From contig NZ_AQRA01000008.1 of assembly GCF_000626715.1 (NCBI RefSeq), positions 62,001-126,000 on the forward strand: a stretch of 64,000 bases of DNA, read 5' to 3'. The stretch's first letter is position 1; each line of letters begins with the position of its first letter. The stretch is from Aquimarina atlantica. Its GTDB lineage: Bacteria; Bacteroidota; Bacteroidia; Flavobacteriales; Flavobacteriaceae. The translations under genes were made by a program, and so were the position numbers. Of this stretch, positions 46,429 through 54,516 are shown in pieces. The notes below the pieces were generated by a model, which saw only the letters and a list, made by a program, of their open reading frames with translations, did no database searches and was not told where the DNA came from.

Positions 46429-47223
46429 TTATTTTGTTGCATGAATTTTTATTTCATCCTCACTAAGAGCTCTAGAAAAGACCTGTAATTCGTCTATTGC
46501 TCCTACAAAAGGTAATTCCTGATGCGGGATAGCACCATGAAGTGTCGAACCTATAACAGATGCGTTATTGGCTTTCATAGTACTGGGACTCCATTTATTC
46601 TTATAAGTACCATCCATCTGTACACCATCAACAAATATTTTGATGTTATCTTTAGAAAGTGTATCTCCTTTGGTTCCCGACCATACAGCAACTACACTAT
46701 GCCAACCATCGGCCTTCACCGTTCCTTCTAATGTAGTAAAAGCATTTCCTTGTGTGTCTGCAAACTTAAACTTATTTGATTTTGTGATCCAAAGAACAAA
46801 TTTATCATTACACGCCAAAATATGTTGATGTAGATTTAGAGTAGACACCTTCACCCAGACCGCTACTGTAATAGGGCCTTCAAGATCAAAACTTTTATGA
46901 TCGCGAAGCGCTACTATATCTGCAAGAGTAGAAAATTTACGGGCTTTACCAGAGAGCCCCAATGTATCCAGGTTTCTTAAAGTTTTACCATGATTTTTAA
47001 AAGGACCAAAGTCTTTTAACAACCCATTACTGGTATACGTCTCAAAATCATAAGATGCCACCAGACCATCGGTAGAGATCCCTTTCGAACCTGTCTGATT
47101 TTGGTCCGAGACTCCGGTGTATCGATGCTGCCCTATAGTGATCGTGGGAAACAGTAAAAAACTACCTATAAAAAATAGCAATAACAGGCTAACTTCTTTT
47201 ATGGCAATACTTTTTTTAATCAT
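46429..47223 (-). CDS. Secreted LamG/concanavalin-fold protein
   Basis: 264 residues from the ATG at 47223, preferred over one at 47283 because it gives a clean signal peptide (VSLLLLFFIGSFLLFPTITIG). The rest is one LamG-like jelly roll: GLVASYDFETYTSNGLLKDF, then ITVAVWVKVSTLNLHQHILA and FVGAIDELQVFSRALSEDEI, the classical start and end of these domains. It probably binds carbohydrate at the cell surface. No catalytic domain is attached and no sorting domain is visible. Confidence 0.85.
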   Translation of the reverse strand: MIKKSIAIKEVSLLLLFFIGSFLLFPTITIGQHRYTGVSDQNQTGSKGISTDGLVASYDFETYTSNGLLKDFGPFKNHGKTLRNLDTLGLSGKARKFSTLADIVALRDHKSFDLEGPITVAVWVKVSTLNLHQHILACNDKFVLWITKSNKFKFADTQGNAFTTLEGTVKADGWHSVVAVWSGTKGDTLSKDNIKIFVDGVQMDGTYKNKWSPSTMKANNASVIGSTLHGAIPHQELPFVGAIDELQVFSRALSEDEIKIHATK

Positions 47224-47332
47224 AATTGCAGATTTTTGCTGGGTTGTTGTTATGATATCTGGTGTATATTGTATTCGTTTCATCTTTGCTATTTTTACAA
47301 ATGTCGATACAGATCATTATTTTTTATTTGAT

Positions 47333-47920
47333 TTATATCAAATTTTTAATGTGTTGTTTTCGTATTCTACTCAATGTTTCGAGGGTAATCCCGAGATAAG
47401 AAGCGATATGTGTTAATGAAACTCTTTGGGTAATATTGGGGTATGCAGATAATAGGTTTTGATATTTTTGTTCTGCAGATTGAAATTGCATGGCTACAAT
47501 TCTAGCTTGTAATTTTAGCATGGTTCTAGTAGCGACTCTGTTTGTTAATCGTTCAAAATCATGATACCTATCCGACAATTTCATTATATAATCTCTAGAT
47601 ATGACCAGTAGTGTAGTTTCTTCTAACACTTCAATAAAATGCGGGCTAGGTATATTTTGAAAAAAACTATTTATAGCACAGATAAAATCATTTTCAAATG
47701 CAAACCAATCGGTAATATCTTTTCCGTTATTTAAATAGAAAGCTCTAGAGCATCCATTAACAATAAAATAAGCCTTATCAGAATATTGCCCTTCTTTAAC
47801 CAATATTTCTCCTTTTTCTAATACTAATACTTTAGAATATTTAGAGAACTCTAATTTGCATTCATCATTTAAAAAAGCATATTTCTCACAAATTATGTTT
47901 ATGATTTCTTCCTTGTTCAT
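47333..47920 (-). CDS. Crp/Fnr-family transcriptional regulator
   Basis: 195 residues: a cyclic-nucleotide-binding-fold N-terminal half (VLEKGEILVKEGQYSDKAYF) and a C-terminal winged helix with VSLTHIASYLGITLETLSRI. It lacks the cysteines of Fnr and the full cAMP-contacting set, as usual for small Bacteroidota members. The target is unknown; it is separated by about 110 bases from the LamG gene. Confidence 0.9.
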   Translation of the reverse strand: MNKEEIINIICEKYAFLNDECKLEFSKYSKVLVLEKGEILVKEGQYSDKAYFIVNGCSRAFYLNNGKDITDWFAFENDFICAINSFFQNIPSPHFIEVLEETTLLVISRDYIMKLSDRYHDFERLTNRVATRTMLKLQARIVAMQFQSAEQKYQNLLSAYPNITQRVSLTHIASYLGITLETLSRIRKQHIKNLI

Positions 47921-47989
47921 TAAAGAGGTTTTGTTGCCATTATTAGTATACGTTTTTTATTCCGTTTTATAGACCCAATTTAAAAAATC

Positions 47990-48229
47990 CTAGAAAACAT
48001 CATTCCAATGTTTTTCAAACTTTCTATTTTCTATTTCTTTTCCAAATCTGTGGTCTAAACCAAGGCATGTTTTAAAGGAAGGTTGTCTTTATGATACCTT
48101 ATCTTTTCTAATAAAAATTACAAAATCAACAAATTGTGTGTTCCCTCCACCAGGCCAATATCCGAAATGCGTTATTTTATTGCGTAATTCCGAAGCCCCA
48201 GGTAATACTAGTGATTTTCCATTTACCAT
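47990..48229 (-). pseudogene. Probable gene remnant with internal stop
   Basis: An 80-codon frame overlaps the end of the neighbouring NTF2-like gene in another frame. It reads like protein past that gene's stop (ELRNKITHFGYWPGGGN, then QFVDFVIFIRKDKVS), meets a TAA at 48089, and continues in the same frame with RQPSFKTCLGLDHRFGKEIE and a C-terminal KFEKHWNDVF before a TAG. The balanced amino-acid use on both sides of one stop suggests a decayed C-terminus of a former gene. I do not recognise the family, and chance cannot be excluded. Confidence 0.35.
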
Positions 48230-48641
48230 TAGCCTTATGTAGTGTCATCAATTTATATTCTGGAAGCTTGGATCGAAATTGGTCTAATCGAAGTCGAGCT
48301 AGCGCAAGCTTATCATAAATTTCAATACTCAATAATTCCTCTTTATAATTAGGATCGGCGTTATCAGAATCCAATCGAAAAATACTTTCTGAATATTCTC
48401 CATCTTTGTTAACATATCTGTATGCACCCTTTTCGTGCATCGAAAGTTTTTTATGTTTGATACTTCCGGTATGGTCACCGATATAAAAATTCTTAATTGT
48501 GGTAATTATAGCTTGACGATCGGATAAATCTGTTTCTAAAGCGGATTCGTTAGGATCTTTCTTTATTTTTTGTGCAGACAAAGAAGAGGTAAATAAGATA
48601 AGAATAAATAAGGGTAAGAATATTTGAAATGACTGTTTCAT
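48177..48641 (-). CDS. Exported NTF2-like (lumazine-binding-type) protein
   Basis: 154 residues. Signal peptide (FQIFLPLFILILFTSSLSA), then a single NTF2-like domain: ALETDLSDRQAIITTIKNFY, a strand pair around SIFRLDSDN and the closing WKITSITWGFGITQ. The layout matches the putative lumazine-binding subgroup. Small periplasmic ligand-binding or enzymatic role, not defined. The 3' end overlaps a probable gene remnant. Confidence 0.78.
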   Translation of the reverse strand: MKQSFQIFLPLFILILFTSSLSAQKIKKDPNESALETDLSDRQAIITTIKNFYIGDHTGSIKHKKLSMHEKGAYRYVNKDGEYSESIFRLDSDNADPNYKEELLSIEIYDKLALARLRLDQFRSKLPEYKLMTLHKANGKWKITSITWGFGITQ

Positions 48642-48705
48642 GACTAAGATGGATTATGTGAATTTTTCTAAAGATTTTTCATTTATTATGGGTTGGTCAA
48701 AATGA

Positions 48706-48716
48706 AGCACAACGTT
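48706..48716 (-). repeat. Gene-boundary motif (ACGTTGTGCT type)
   Basis: Minus strand AACGTTGTGCT. Close relatives stand upstream of other minus-strand genes of this block at 49343-49354, 52594-52606 and 54517-54528. It may be part of a cassette-like boundary or a promoter feature. Confidence 0.3.
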
Positions 48717-48749
48717 AAATATAACAAACGTTACTGATCTATAGGGCAG

Positions 48750-49319
48750 CTATTTTTTGTTATATAGTTCAATCGCTTTTAAGTATTTTATCCCGCCACT
48801 CTTTGTTTGATCGTGTAAAAAGCCGTTCAATTCAGGATGATTTTCTGCAATCCAGGTTAAAAGTGTATTTAAGTTTTCTCCCCAAACCTTCTCATTAAAA
48901 TATACGTATTCTGTTTCTATAGCAATTATTTTGTCATTTTGAAACTTTAAAATCTCATTTGTTATAAATGGTTTTTGCTGAAGAAAAAAGATTCTTTTGT
49001 CAATTTTTGAAATCTTTGCCTTTACAATTCCGTTTTCCTGTTTTATTTCAAGGATTTTATAGGTAGGATCAAATACCGAATCCCATTTTAACCATTTTTC
49101 AAGATATTCTTTCTTAGAATAATCTTGTCTATAATCATATTCAGGTATTTTGGTCAGAAGGCTATCGGTTAATAGGGTTTTCATAAGAGAACCATCAGAA
49201 TTATCAAGAGCCTTATAATAATGCCTCGCAATTTCAATTTTGTTGGTTTCGTTTTCAGTGTTTTTACAGGATAAAAATCCGATGGTTACCAGGAATAAGA
49301 CAACAATAATTTTGTTCAT
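48750..49319 (-). CDS. NTF2-like lipoprotein
   Basis: 189 residues. Lipoprotein signal ending at Cys18 (IGFLSC). The body starts IEIARHYYKALDNSDGSLMKTLL, typical of SnoaL/NTF2-like folds, and contains many charged residues. Function unknown. Upstream lies an AACGTT-containing boundary sequence that is also found before three other genes of this block, and the left end of the 655-bp duplication. Confidence 0.72.
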   Translation of the reverse strand: MNKIIVVLFLVTIGFLSCKNTENETNKIEIARHYYKALDNSDGSLMKTLLTDSLLTKIPEYDYRQDYSKKEYLEKWLKWDSVFDPTYKILEIKQENGIVKAKISKIDKRIFFLQQKPFITNEILKFQNDKIIAIETEYVYFNEKVWGENLNTLLTWIAENHPELNGFLHDQTKSGGIKYLKAIELYNKK

Positions 49320-49342
49320 TATTTTTTAGGTTGGGTTTAATG

Positions 49343-49997
49343 AGCTATAACGTTTACTATAGGTGTCGCAGCAAGGTAAAATGTTACCTTGCTTTTCGAT
49401 TTCTCTATGCAGTGATTGCTAATTTTTCTTTATTGCAAGTATTGTGCTTTACCAAAAATACAATAACCATTCGATTCATCACTTAATTGCTATGATCACA
49501 TATATATTGCTGCGTGTAGTCTTTTAATTTGCCAGCGTTTCGATATGTTCCCCAAGAAACCAATCCTCTTTTATTTTTTTTAAGGATCCAATATTTCTTT
49601 TCTTTTCAAGGTGTGATTTTCCTTTAGGAGAATATGCTAAAAAATAAATTACATTTCGAAAATCAGATTCATTATCACAATCTGGAGCTTGAAAAATTAC
49701 AGTTCCATCTTCGTGACATTCTATAAATTCAATCTCATCAAAAACATTAGTATCTATTTTGTTATTTAATTCAGTGAATAATAAAACCGGTTTATGATAT
49801 GGTTCGTCACTGTCCATTTTTAAATTCAAATTGTAGATTTCATTTAGAGCCTGTCCATATAAATCAGAATTTCTCTCAAAATCAATTTTGCAGGACTCAG
49901 AAGAGCAACTTAATATAGAAATTAGCAATATTATGCACAATATATATTTCAATTATCAATTTTTTAATGACACACAACAACAAAATAAAGAATATAT
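49343..49997 (-). repeat. 655-bp direct duplication, copy 1
   Basis: This segment recurs at 54517-55171 with a constant offset of 5174 and no gaps, about 95 percent identical by eye. It contains the TTG-start lipoprotein gene, 180 bases after it and about 45 bases before it. The outer edges coincide with an AACGTTATAGCT boundary on one side and the AT palindrome of the dispersed repeat on the other. Confidence 0.9.
49524..49952 (-). CDS. Small hypothetical lipoprotein, paralogue 1
   Basis: 142 residues, no family recognised. Lipoprotein signal ends at Cys16 (ISILSC) and a second cysteine follows at 21. The mature part is acidic with FIECHEDGTVIFQAPDCDNE in the middle and a tail ELFLGEHIETLAN-like end. 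The start is TTG. A second copy at 54698-55126 differs at only three residues (6, 52 and 61), so the duplication is recent. Possibly a secreted immunity or surface protein; that is speculation. Confidence 0.7.
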   Translation of the reverse strand: MKYILCIILLISILSCSSESCKIDFERNSDLYGQALNEIYNLNLKMDSDEPYHKPVLLFTELNNKIDTNVFDEIEFIECHEDGTVIFQAPDCDNESDFRNVIYFLAYSPKGKSHLEKKRNIGSLKKIKEDWFLGEHIETLAN

Positions 49998-50101
49998 ATT
50001 CTTTATATACGATGTATGGTTAATCTTATATTCACTTTTATTAAGTGATACAATATAAGGGGTTCATTTATAAGATGATTGTTGTAAGTTAAAGTTACCA
50101 T
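49985..50101 (-). repeat. Dispersed upstream repeat, copy A1
   Basis: It begins with a perfect 22-bp palindrome (halves ATAAAGAATAT/ATATTCTTTAT) at 49985-50006, then ATGTATGGTT at 50012. The 90 bases from 50012 align without gaps to 59385-59474 at roughly 78 percent identity. It lies upstream of the minus-strand lipoprotein gene. Copies share the ATGTATGGTT core at 53932, 59385 and 63172. Confidence 0.75.
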
Positions 50102-50121
50102 CTATTTTATAATTGCCTTTT

Positions 50122-50751
50122 TTATATGTTTTTGAATAATTCTTGAATTGGTTTTCTAACTTTTGATAGATGCTGTGTTGTATCTTCTGTACTTCTGTAT
50201 CCAATTGTAGCGATCACAGAAGCATTTAGCCCTTGTTTGGTTAATCCTAAAATTTTGTTGTATTGTTGGGCTTCAAAGCCTTCCATAGGACAACTATCTA
50301 TTTTTAATTCTGCACAAGCAGACAATAGATTGGCCAAAGCAATGTAAGTTTGACATTTTGACCAATTTAGTTGTTCATCAATTGATTTTTCTGCAAGTTT
50401 CATTTTTATAAAATCGCCATAGCCTTTTAAATCTTCTAATTTTAAGGCTCTTGATATTGCTGTAAGATTTAAATAGTTATCAATGTCGAGAGGTTTAATT
50501 TTTGTATAATTACAGAAAACAAATAAATGCGAAGCATCTGTTATTTGGCTTTGATTCCAGGATACAGGTTGTAGCTTCTTTCTTATTTCTTGGTTTTCAA
50601 TAATAAGTATTTTGTAAAGTTGTAAACCATAAGATGAAACAGAAAGCCGAACAGCTTGTTTTAAAAGTTCCATATTTTCTATTGAGACTTTTTTGCTTTT
50701 GTCGAATTTTTTGGTGGCATATCTCCAATTTTGATTTTTAATAAACTCCAT
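50122..50751 (-). CDS. Nitroreductase-family NAD(P)H oxidoreductase
   Basis: 209 residues, an FMN-dependent NfsB-like protein. It opens NWRYATKKFDKSKKVSIENM and has SVSSYGLQLYKILIIEN, the phosphate-contacting region of the family, and ACAELKIDSCPMEGFE. It reduces nitro or quinone compounds, or acts as a dihydropteridine-type reductase. It starts five bases after the GNAT gene stop, in a compact run GNAT-nitroreductase. Confidence 0.9.
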   Translation of the reverse strand: MEFIKNQNWRYATKKFDKSKKVSIENMELLKQAVRLSVSSYGLQLYKILIIENQEIRKKLQPVSWNQSQITDASHLFVFCNYTKIKPLDIDNYLNLTAISRALKLEDLKGYGDFIKMKLAEKSIDEQLNWSKCQTYIALANLLSACAELKIDSCPMEGFEAQQYNKILGLTKQGLNASVIATIGYRSTEDTTQHLSKVRKPIQELFKNI

Positions 50752-50756
50752 AGTCT

Positions 50757-51479
50757 TTATTTTATTTGATAATTTTCCATTAAAAAATCTACCGAAAACC
50801 CCAATTTTAAATACATATCTTTTGCCATTTCAGAAGCTTGAAGCGTTGCTAAAGACAAGTTTTGATCAATAGATTTATTTAGGGTATGATGCATTATTTG
50901 GGTTGCAAAGCCTTGTTTTCTTTTTTCGGGTAGTATACCTAAACTGTGTATTCCTGCTATATTTTTTGTAATATGTAAAATAACTGTTCCTATAAGTTCT
51001 TCTTCTAGATAAACAAGATAAAAAGGGATTTCTTCCTTTGTTTTTGTTATTATTTGTAAACTAATTTCATAGCCAAATGCCTTACGAAAAGAGTTGCTCC
51101 AGGTTTTTGCGTCACTTTCATTTTCTACTCGCTTAAAATCAAGTTTCATTCGAGTAATAAACTTATTGTTAAGCTGCAAACTCATTCCATATTGAACAGA
51201 TGTTAACTTAAAATTTTTATTGTTTTCTATGAATTTATCTCGGTTAGGTAAGTTGAAATAGGAAAAGGTTAAACCTTTAGTATTTTTTTTTAATGCTTTT
51301 TGAAATTTTTCTAAAGGTTGAATTGACAATGGCTTTTTTTGCCAAATTCTACTTGGCCATTGTGCATTTTTGATATAGGCGTATTCAAATTGTTCATCAT
51401 AATAATATCCTTGATGTGATGAAGATGCAATTATCCATAAATCAGTAAGATTGTCAATATTTAATTTTGCTTTTTTCAT
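50757..51479 (-). CDS. GNAT-family N-acetyltransferase
   Basis: 240 residues. The C-terminal half is a GNAT fold: the acetyl-CoA loop lies in LGILPEKRKQGFATQIMHHT (Q/R-x2-G-x-A type) after AGIHS; the final strand is AKDMYLKLGFS. The N-terminal half is a poorly conserved helper domain. It acetylates an unknown amine. Start overlaps the stop of the upstream YdcZ-like gene by four bases. Confidence 0.88.
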   Translation of the reverse strand: MKKAKLNIDNLTDLWIIASSSHQGYYYDEQFEYAYIKNAQWPSRIWQKKPLSIQPLEKFQKALKKNTKGLTFSYFNLPNRDKFIENNKNFKLTSVQYGMSLQLNNKFITRMKLDFKRVENESDAKTWSNSFRKAFGYEISLQIITKTKEEIPFYLVYLEEELIGTVILHITKNIAGIHSLGILPEKRKQGFATQIMHHTLNKSIDQNLSLATLQASEMAKDMYLKLGFSVDFLMENYQIK

Positions 51480-51925
51480 TTTGTATTCATTAAAATTATA
51501 CCAATAATCATAGAAAACACACCTATAAGTCGTTTAGTTGTTATTGGTTCTATTGGAAGGTTAAGCCAACCAAATTTTCCCGCGATTACAGAAAATATAA
51601 GTTGTCCACATAAACCAAAAGTTATCATTTTTGAAATACCAAGTTTAGGTATCGTATAAAAATATAATGTAATTCCAACCGTACTGAATAGACCTCCGAT
51701 AAACCATAAATACCAGGGCACTTGTTGAAATGTATTTAATTGAATTGTTTCTTTACCAACAAAAAGAATTAAGATACAACCAAAAAAAGCACTTGCGATA
51801 GAGGTAGAAATAACTGCTAAAAGAGGTTGTTTTATAATGGATCCTAATTGGGTGTTGAAACCGGCTTGAATAGCAAGAAAAACACCTCCAACAAATGCCA
51901 ATATGTATATTATTACTAATTTCAT
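51476..51925 (-). CDS. YdcZ/DUF606-type DMT transporter
   Basis: 149 residues with five transmembrane helices. GVFLAIQAGFNTQLG near the start and WYLWFIGGLFSTVGITLYF in the middle are the DUF606 (YdcZ) hallmarks, half-sized members of the drug/metabolite transporter superfamily. It may export a small molecule. It overlaps the GNAT gene by four bases; a Crp/Fnr gene lies 35 bases upstream on the same strand. Confidence 0.88.
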   Translation of the reverse strand: MKLVIIYILAFVGGVFLAIQAGFNTQLGSIIKQPLLAVISTSIASAFFGCILILFVGKETIQLNTFQQVPWYLWFIGGLFSTVGITLYFYTIPKLGISKMITFGLCGQLIFSVIAGKFGWLNLPIEPITTKRLIGVFSMIIGIILMNTK

Positions 51926-51960
51926 ACGACAAAGTTGAGCAGAAAAAAGATGTTTTTTCT

Positions 51961-52578
51961 TTACATATGTTGATTTGGGAATTTCTTTTTAATCTTTTTT
52001 CGTATTCGACTTAATTGAGTAGGTGTAATTCCTAAATGAGAAGCAATATAGTGTAGCGGAACTCGTTTTTCTATATTTGGTTGAAATCGAATAAAGTCCA
52101 AATATCTTTCAGAAGCATCTTTCATTACAATTTCTATTTCACGTTTTTCTTTATTAATTATCCAGTTTTTTTCTAAATAAGCGATATAGAAATTTTTTAA
52201 GTCCGAATGATTCTCGATTAACTTCCTGTATTTTTTATAATCAAAGCTGATAATTGTAGTATCTTCAATTACTTCAAGACCAAAATGAGATGATTCGTGT
52301 TTTAAGGCTGAAACCGTAGAACCAACAAAATCTCCTTCTAAAAAAATATTTTTATGATATTGGTTTCCTTCATTAGAAATAAAGAAAGAAACGATAACTC
52401 CTTGATTTAGAATATAGATATGTTTTGATGTTTGCCCAACATTAAGTAATAATTCTCCTTTTTGTAATTGTCGAACCTTGGCAATTGCATATAATTGAGA
52501 CAAAGAGTTTTCTTCAATAGGATAATACCTATTAAAAACGTCCTTAATAAATTCGCAATAGTTTTCGATTTTATTCAT
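51961..52578 (-). CDS. Crp/Fnr-family transcriptional regulator
   Basis: 205 residues: a cyclic-nucleotide-binding fold (LQKGELLLNVGQTSKHIYIL) and a winged helix ending VPLHYIASHLGITPTQLSRIRKKI. It is the first gene of a run with the YdcZ transporter, GNAT and nitroreductase genes, and so may control them. Different in sequence from the Crp/Fnr protein at 47.3-47.9 kb. Confidence 0.9.
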   Translation of the reverse strand: MNKIENYCEFIKDVFNRYYPIEENSLSQLYAIAKVRQLQKGELLLNVGQTSKHIYILNQGVIVSFFISNEGNQYHKNIFLEGDFVGSTVSALKHESSHFGLEVIEDTTIISFDYKKYRKLIENHSDLKNFYIAYLEKNWIINKEKREIEIVMKDASERYLDFIRFQPNIEKRVPLHYIASHLGITPTQLSRIRKKIKKKFPNQHM

Positions 52579-52593
52579 TCAATTTATCGTATT

Positions 52594-52606
52594 ACGCACA
52601 ACGGTT
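52594..52606 (-). repeat. Gene-boundary motif (CCGTTGTGCGT type)
   Basis: Minus strand AACCGTTGTGCGT, 16 bases upstream of the Crp/Fnr start. It is related to the AACGTTGT motifs at 48706, 49343 and 54517. The rest of this 140-bp gap holds nothing else I can support. Confidence 0.3.
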
Positions 52607-52718
52607 TTGTGTATGAGTGGTAGCATATACTACTTGTTAACATTTCAGTTTTGCTCTTATCTTTGCTTTATCATTTAGACTGCTATTACCTATAGAATAC
52701 ATTATTCTACCTCGTTTT

Positions 52719-53813
52719 TTATTCTGATAATAGAGGTTTTATATATTTTGCAATTAATTCAAAAATTGTATTTACTTCACTTATAGTCTTATCAAGTAAT
52801 ATGTCTCCGACATATATTTCAAAATAGGATTTATTATCCTTGAGTTGGGAAGGGAAAACATTATTAAAAAGCCAGATGCCTTTTTTATTTTTAAAATATT
52901 CCCGCATTAAAATTGCTTCTTCCACTGTTATTTTCATATGAACATGAAACATATTAATTAGTGGTTTTTCTGGATAAAAGGTTAGCTCTTTAAAATCAGA
53001 ACATTTATTGTAAATTTCTTGGGCTTTTTTGTAATACAATGACATTTCTCGTAACCGTTTGTCAAATTGATAAGCTGATGATGCTATTAAAATAGTTTCT
53101 TGAAATAATTTTCCGCCATGTCTTTTTTTCCACTTTTTTGCTTCTTTTATAGTAGATGAATTTCCGCATAGAAAACATCCAGCCATTCCTCCAATTCCTT
53201 TATAAAGTGACACATATATAGAATCTAATCCCTTACATATTTCTTTATATGATTTTTTATAATAAGAGGCACATTCCCATAAACGAGCTCCATCTGCGTG
53301 CAATAATATATTGTTTTGTTTACAATAATCTTTTATTTTTTCTAATTCATCCCAAGGTATTGGAATACCGCCTAATTCTCTATACGGAATATCTATAACC
53401 AAAGTAGAAATTTTTTCTGAAATATTTTTAACGTCTTCAACCAAGTATGGTTTGTTTGGTTGTCCAACAAGAATTTCTTTTAATCTATGTAAGTGTTTAT
53501 ATGCGTTATCTTCAAAGGCATAAATATGTGATTTTTCATGAATCCCAAAATTTCTATTTTTTGTTTTGTCTGCATTTACTTTAAGGAGTATTTGCTGGGC
53601 CATTGTTCCAGTGGGGAAAAACAACGCTTCTTTAAATCCTATTAGGTTGGCTATATCATTCTGAAATTTATTTATAAAATCACTATTGCTATAATAATCT
53701 AACGAAATACCATTATTTTTTGCAAAGTGTTGGATTAAAGATGTTTCTTCAGATAGGGAGGTTCTCTTATGACCACTAATATAGATATTACAATCATTTT
53801 GAATGGGATACAT
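52719..53813 (-). CDS. Threonine aldolase-like PLP enzyme
   Basis: 364 residues, fold-type I PLP enzyme of the beta-eliminating lyase/threonine aldolase family. HADGAR at 172-177 holds the ring-contacting aspartate and SLYKGIGG holds the Schiff-base Lys205; FFPTGTMAQQ (65-74) is the phosphate-binding loop. It probably splits beta-hydroxy amino acids such as threonine to glycine and an aldehyde. The normal N-terminal RSDTVT motif is replaced by ISGHKRTSL, a divergent subgroup. Confidence 0.85.
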   Translation of the reverse strand: MYPIQNDCNIYISGHKRTSLSEETSLIQHFAKNNGISLDYYSNSDFINKFQNDIANLIGFKEALFFPTGTMAQQILLKVNADKTKNRNFGIHEKSHIYAFEDNAYKHLHRLKEILVGQPNKPYLVEDVKNISEKISTLVIDIPYRELGGIPIPWDELEKIKDYCKQNNILLHADGARLWECASYYKKSYKEICKGLDSIYVSLYKGIGGMAGCFLCGNSSTIKEAKKWKKRHGGKLFQETILIASSAYQFDKRLREMSLYYKKAQEIYNKCSDFKELTFYPEKPLINMFHVHMKITVEEAILMREYFKNKKGIWLFNNVFPSQLKDNKSYFEIYVGDILLDKTISEVNTIFELIAKYIKPLLSE

Positions 53814-53904
53814 TATACTTCTATTGTTTAATTATGGATATATGATTTGTTATGTAATATTATATAATCATCAAGTTTTTGCCCGAATCAGGTATAACAA
53901 CAAA

Positions 53905-53940
53905 ATAAAGGATATATATTCTTTATTTTATATGTATGGT
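53905..53940 (-). repeat. Dispersed upstream repeat, copy A2
   Basis: The near-palindrome ATAAAGGATATATATTCTTT at 53905 (one mismatched pair across the full 22 bp) is followed by ATGTATGGTT at 53932. It lies upstream of the threonine-aldolase-like gene. Similarity to A1 fades after the core. The remaining 231-bp gap is AT-rich with no further feature. Confidence 0.6.
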
Positions 53941-54044
53941 TATTTTTTAACATGCCGTTGTATAATGATACTATTTTAGGATTAAGTATAAATATGTAAA
54001 CTTTTTTAGGATGAGATATACTATACATGTTGTTAGTTGTTTTT

Positions 54045-54500
54045 TTATTCGAGAGCCTCTTTTATTTGATCTTCTAGATCATTTATTCCTTGGAATTTTT
54101 GAAAATTTAAATCTTTTCCAATGAATTTTAATTCAGTAGATAAGTCTAATACTAATTCATAAGGATCTGCTTCAAAACCAAACAAATTCTGGTCAAATTC
54201 CGTTCCGACGAGAAGTCCGTCATTTCCCATTCCAATACACCAATTTTCCATAAAGTCCGATAATGAGATTTGTGCAACCTTATATTTTGCCCACCCGTCT
54301 TTGATACAAGATTTTGCTAAAGCCTTTTCGGCCCAAAAACAAATAATTCTGATAGGCTTTCCATCATCATTTTCATAATGAACAGATCTTGAACTTGCAA
54401 ATCCTTCATGATTTTTAAGTCCCCAGACCATTTCAGAGCTACAAACTGTTTTTATAAATCTTTTATGTCTGTTTTCTATTAAAATCGAATCTTGTATCAT
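54045..54500 (-). CDS. DUF2750 domain protein
   Basis: 151 residues, cytoplasmic. HKRFIKTVCSSEMVWGLKN, then IICFWAEKALAKSCIKDGWA and ISLSDFMENWCIGMGNDG fit the DUF2750 family, small proteins seen in varied bacteria and sometimes linked to immunity-like functions. Function unknown. An AACGTTGTAGCT boundary motif and the second copy of the duplication lie upstream. Confidence 0.82.
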   Translation of the reverse strand: MIQDSILIENRHKRFIKTVCSSEMVWGLKNHEGFASSRSVHYENDDGKPIRIICFWAEKALAKSCIKDGWAKYKVAQISLSDFMENWCIGMGNDGLLVGTEFDQNLFGFEADPYELVLDLSTELKFIGKDLNFQKFQGINDLEDQIKEALE

Positions 54501-54516
54501 TTTTATTTTTTCAATT

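Noticed and set aside
48136..48318. 60-codon plus-strand frame opposite the NTF2-like gene
   Set aside because: Antisense shadow; no start context and no protein-like features.
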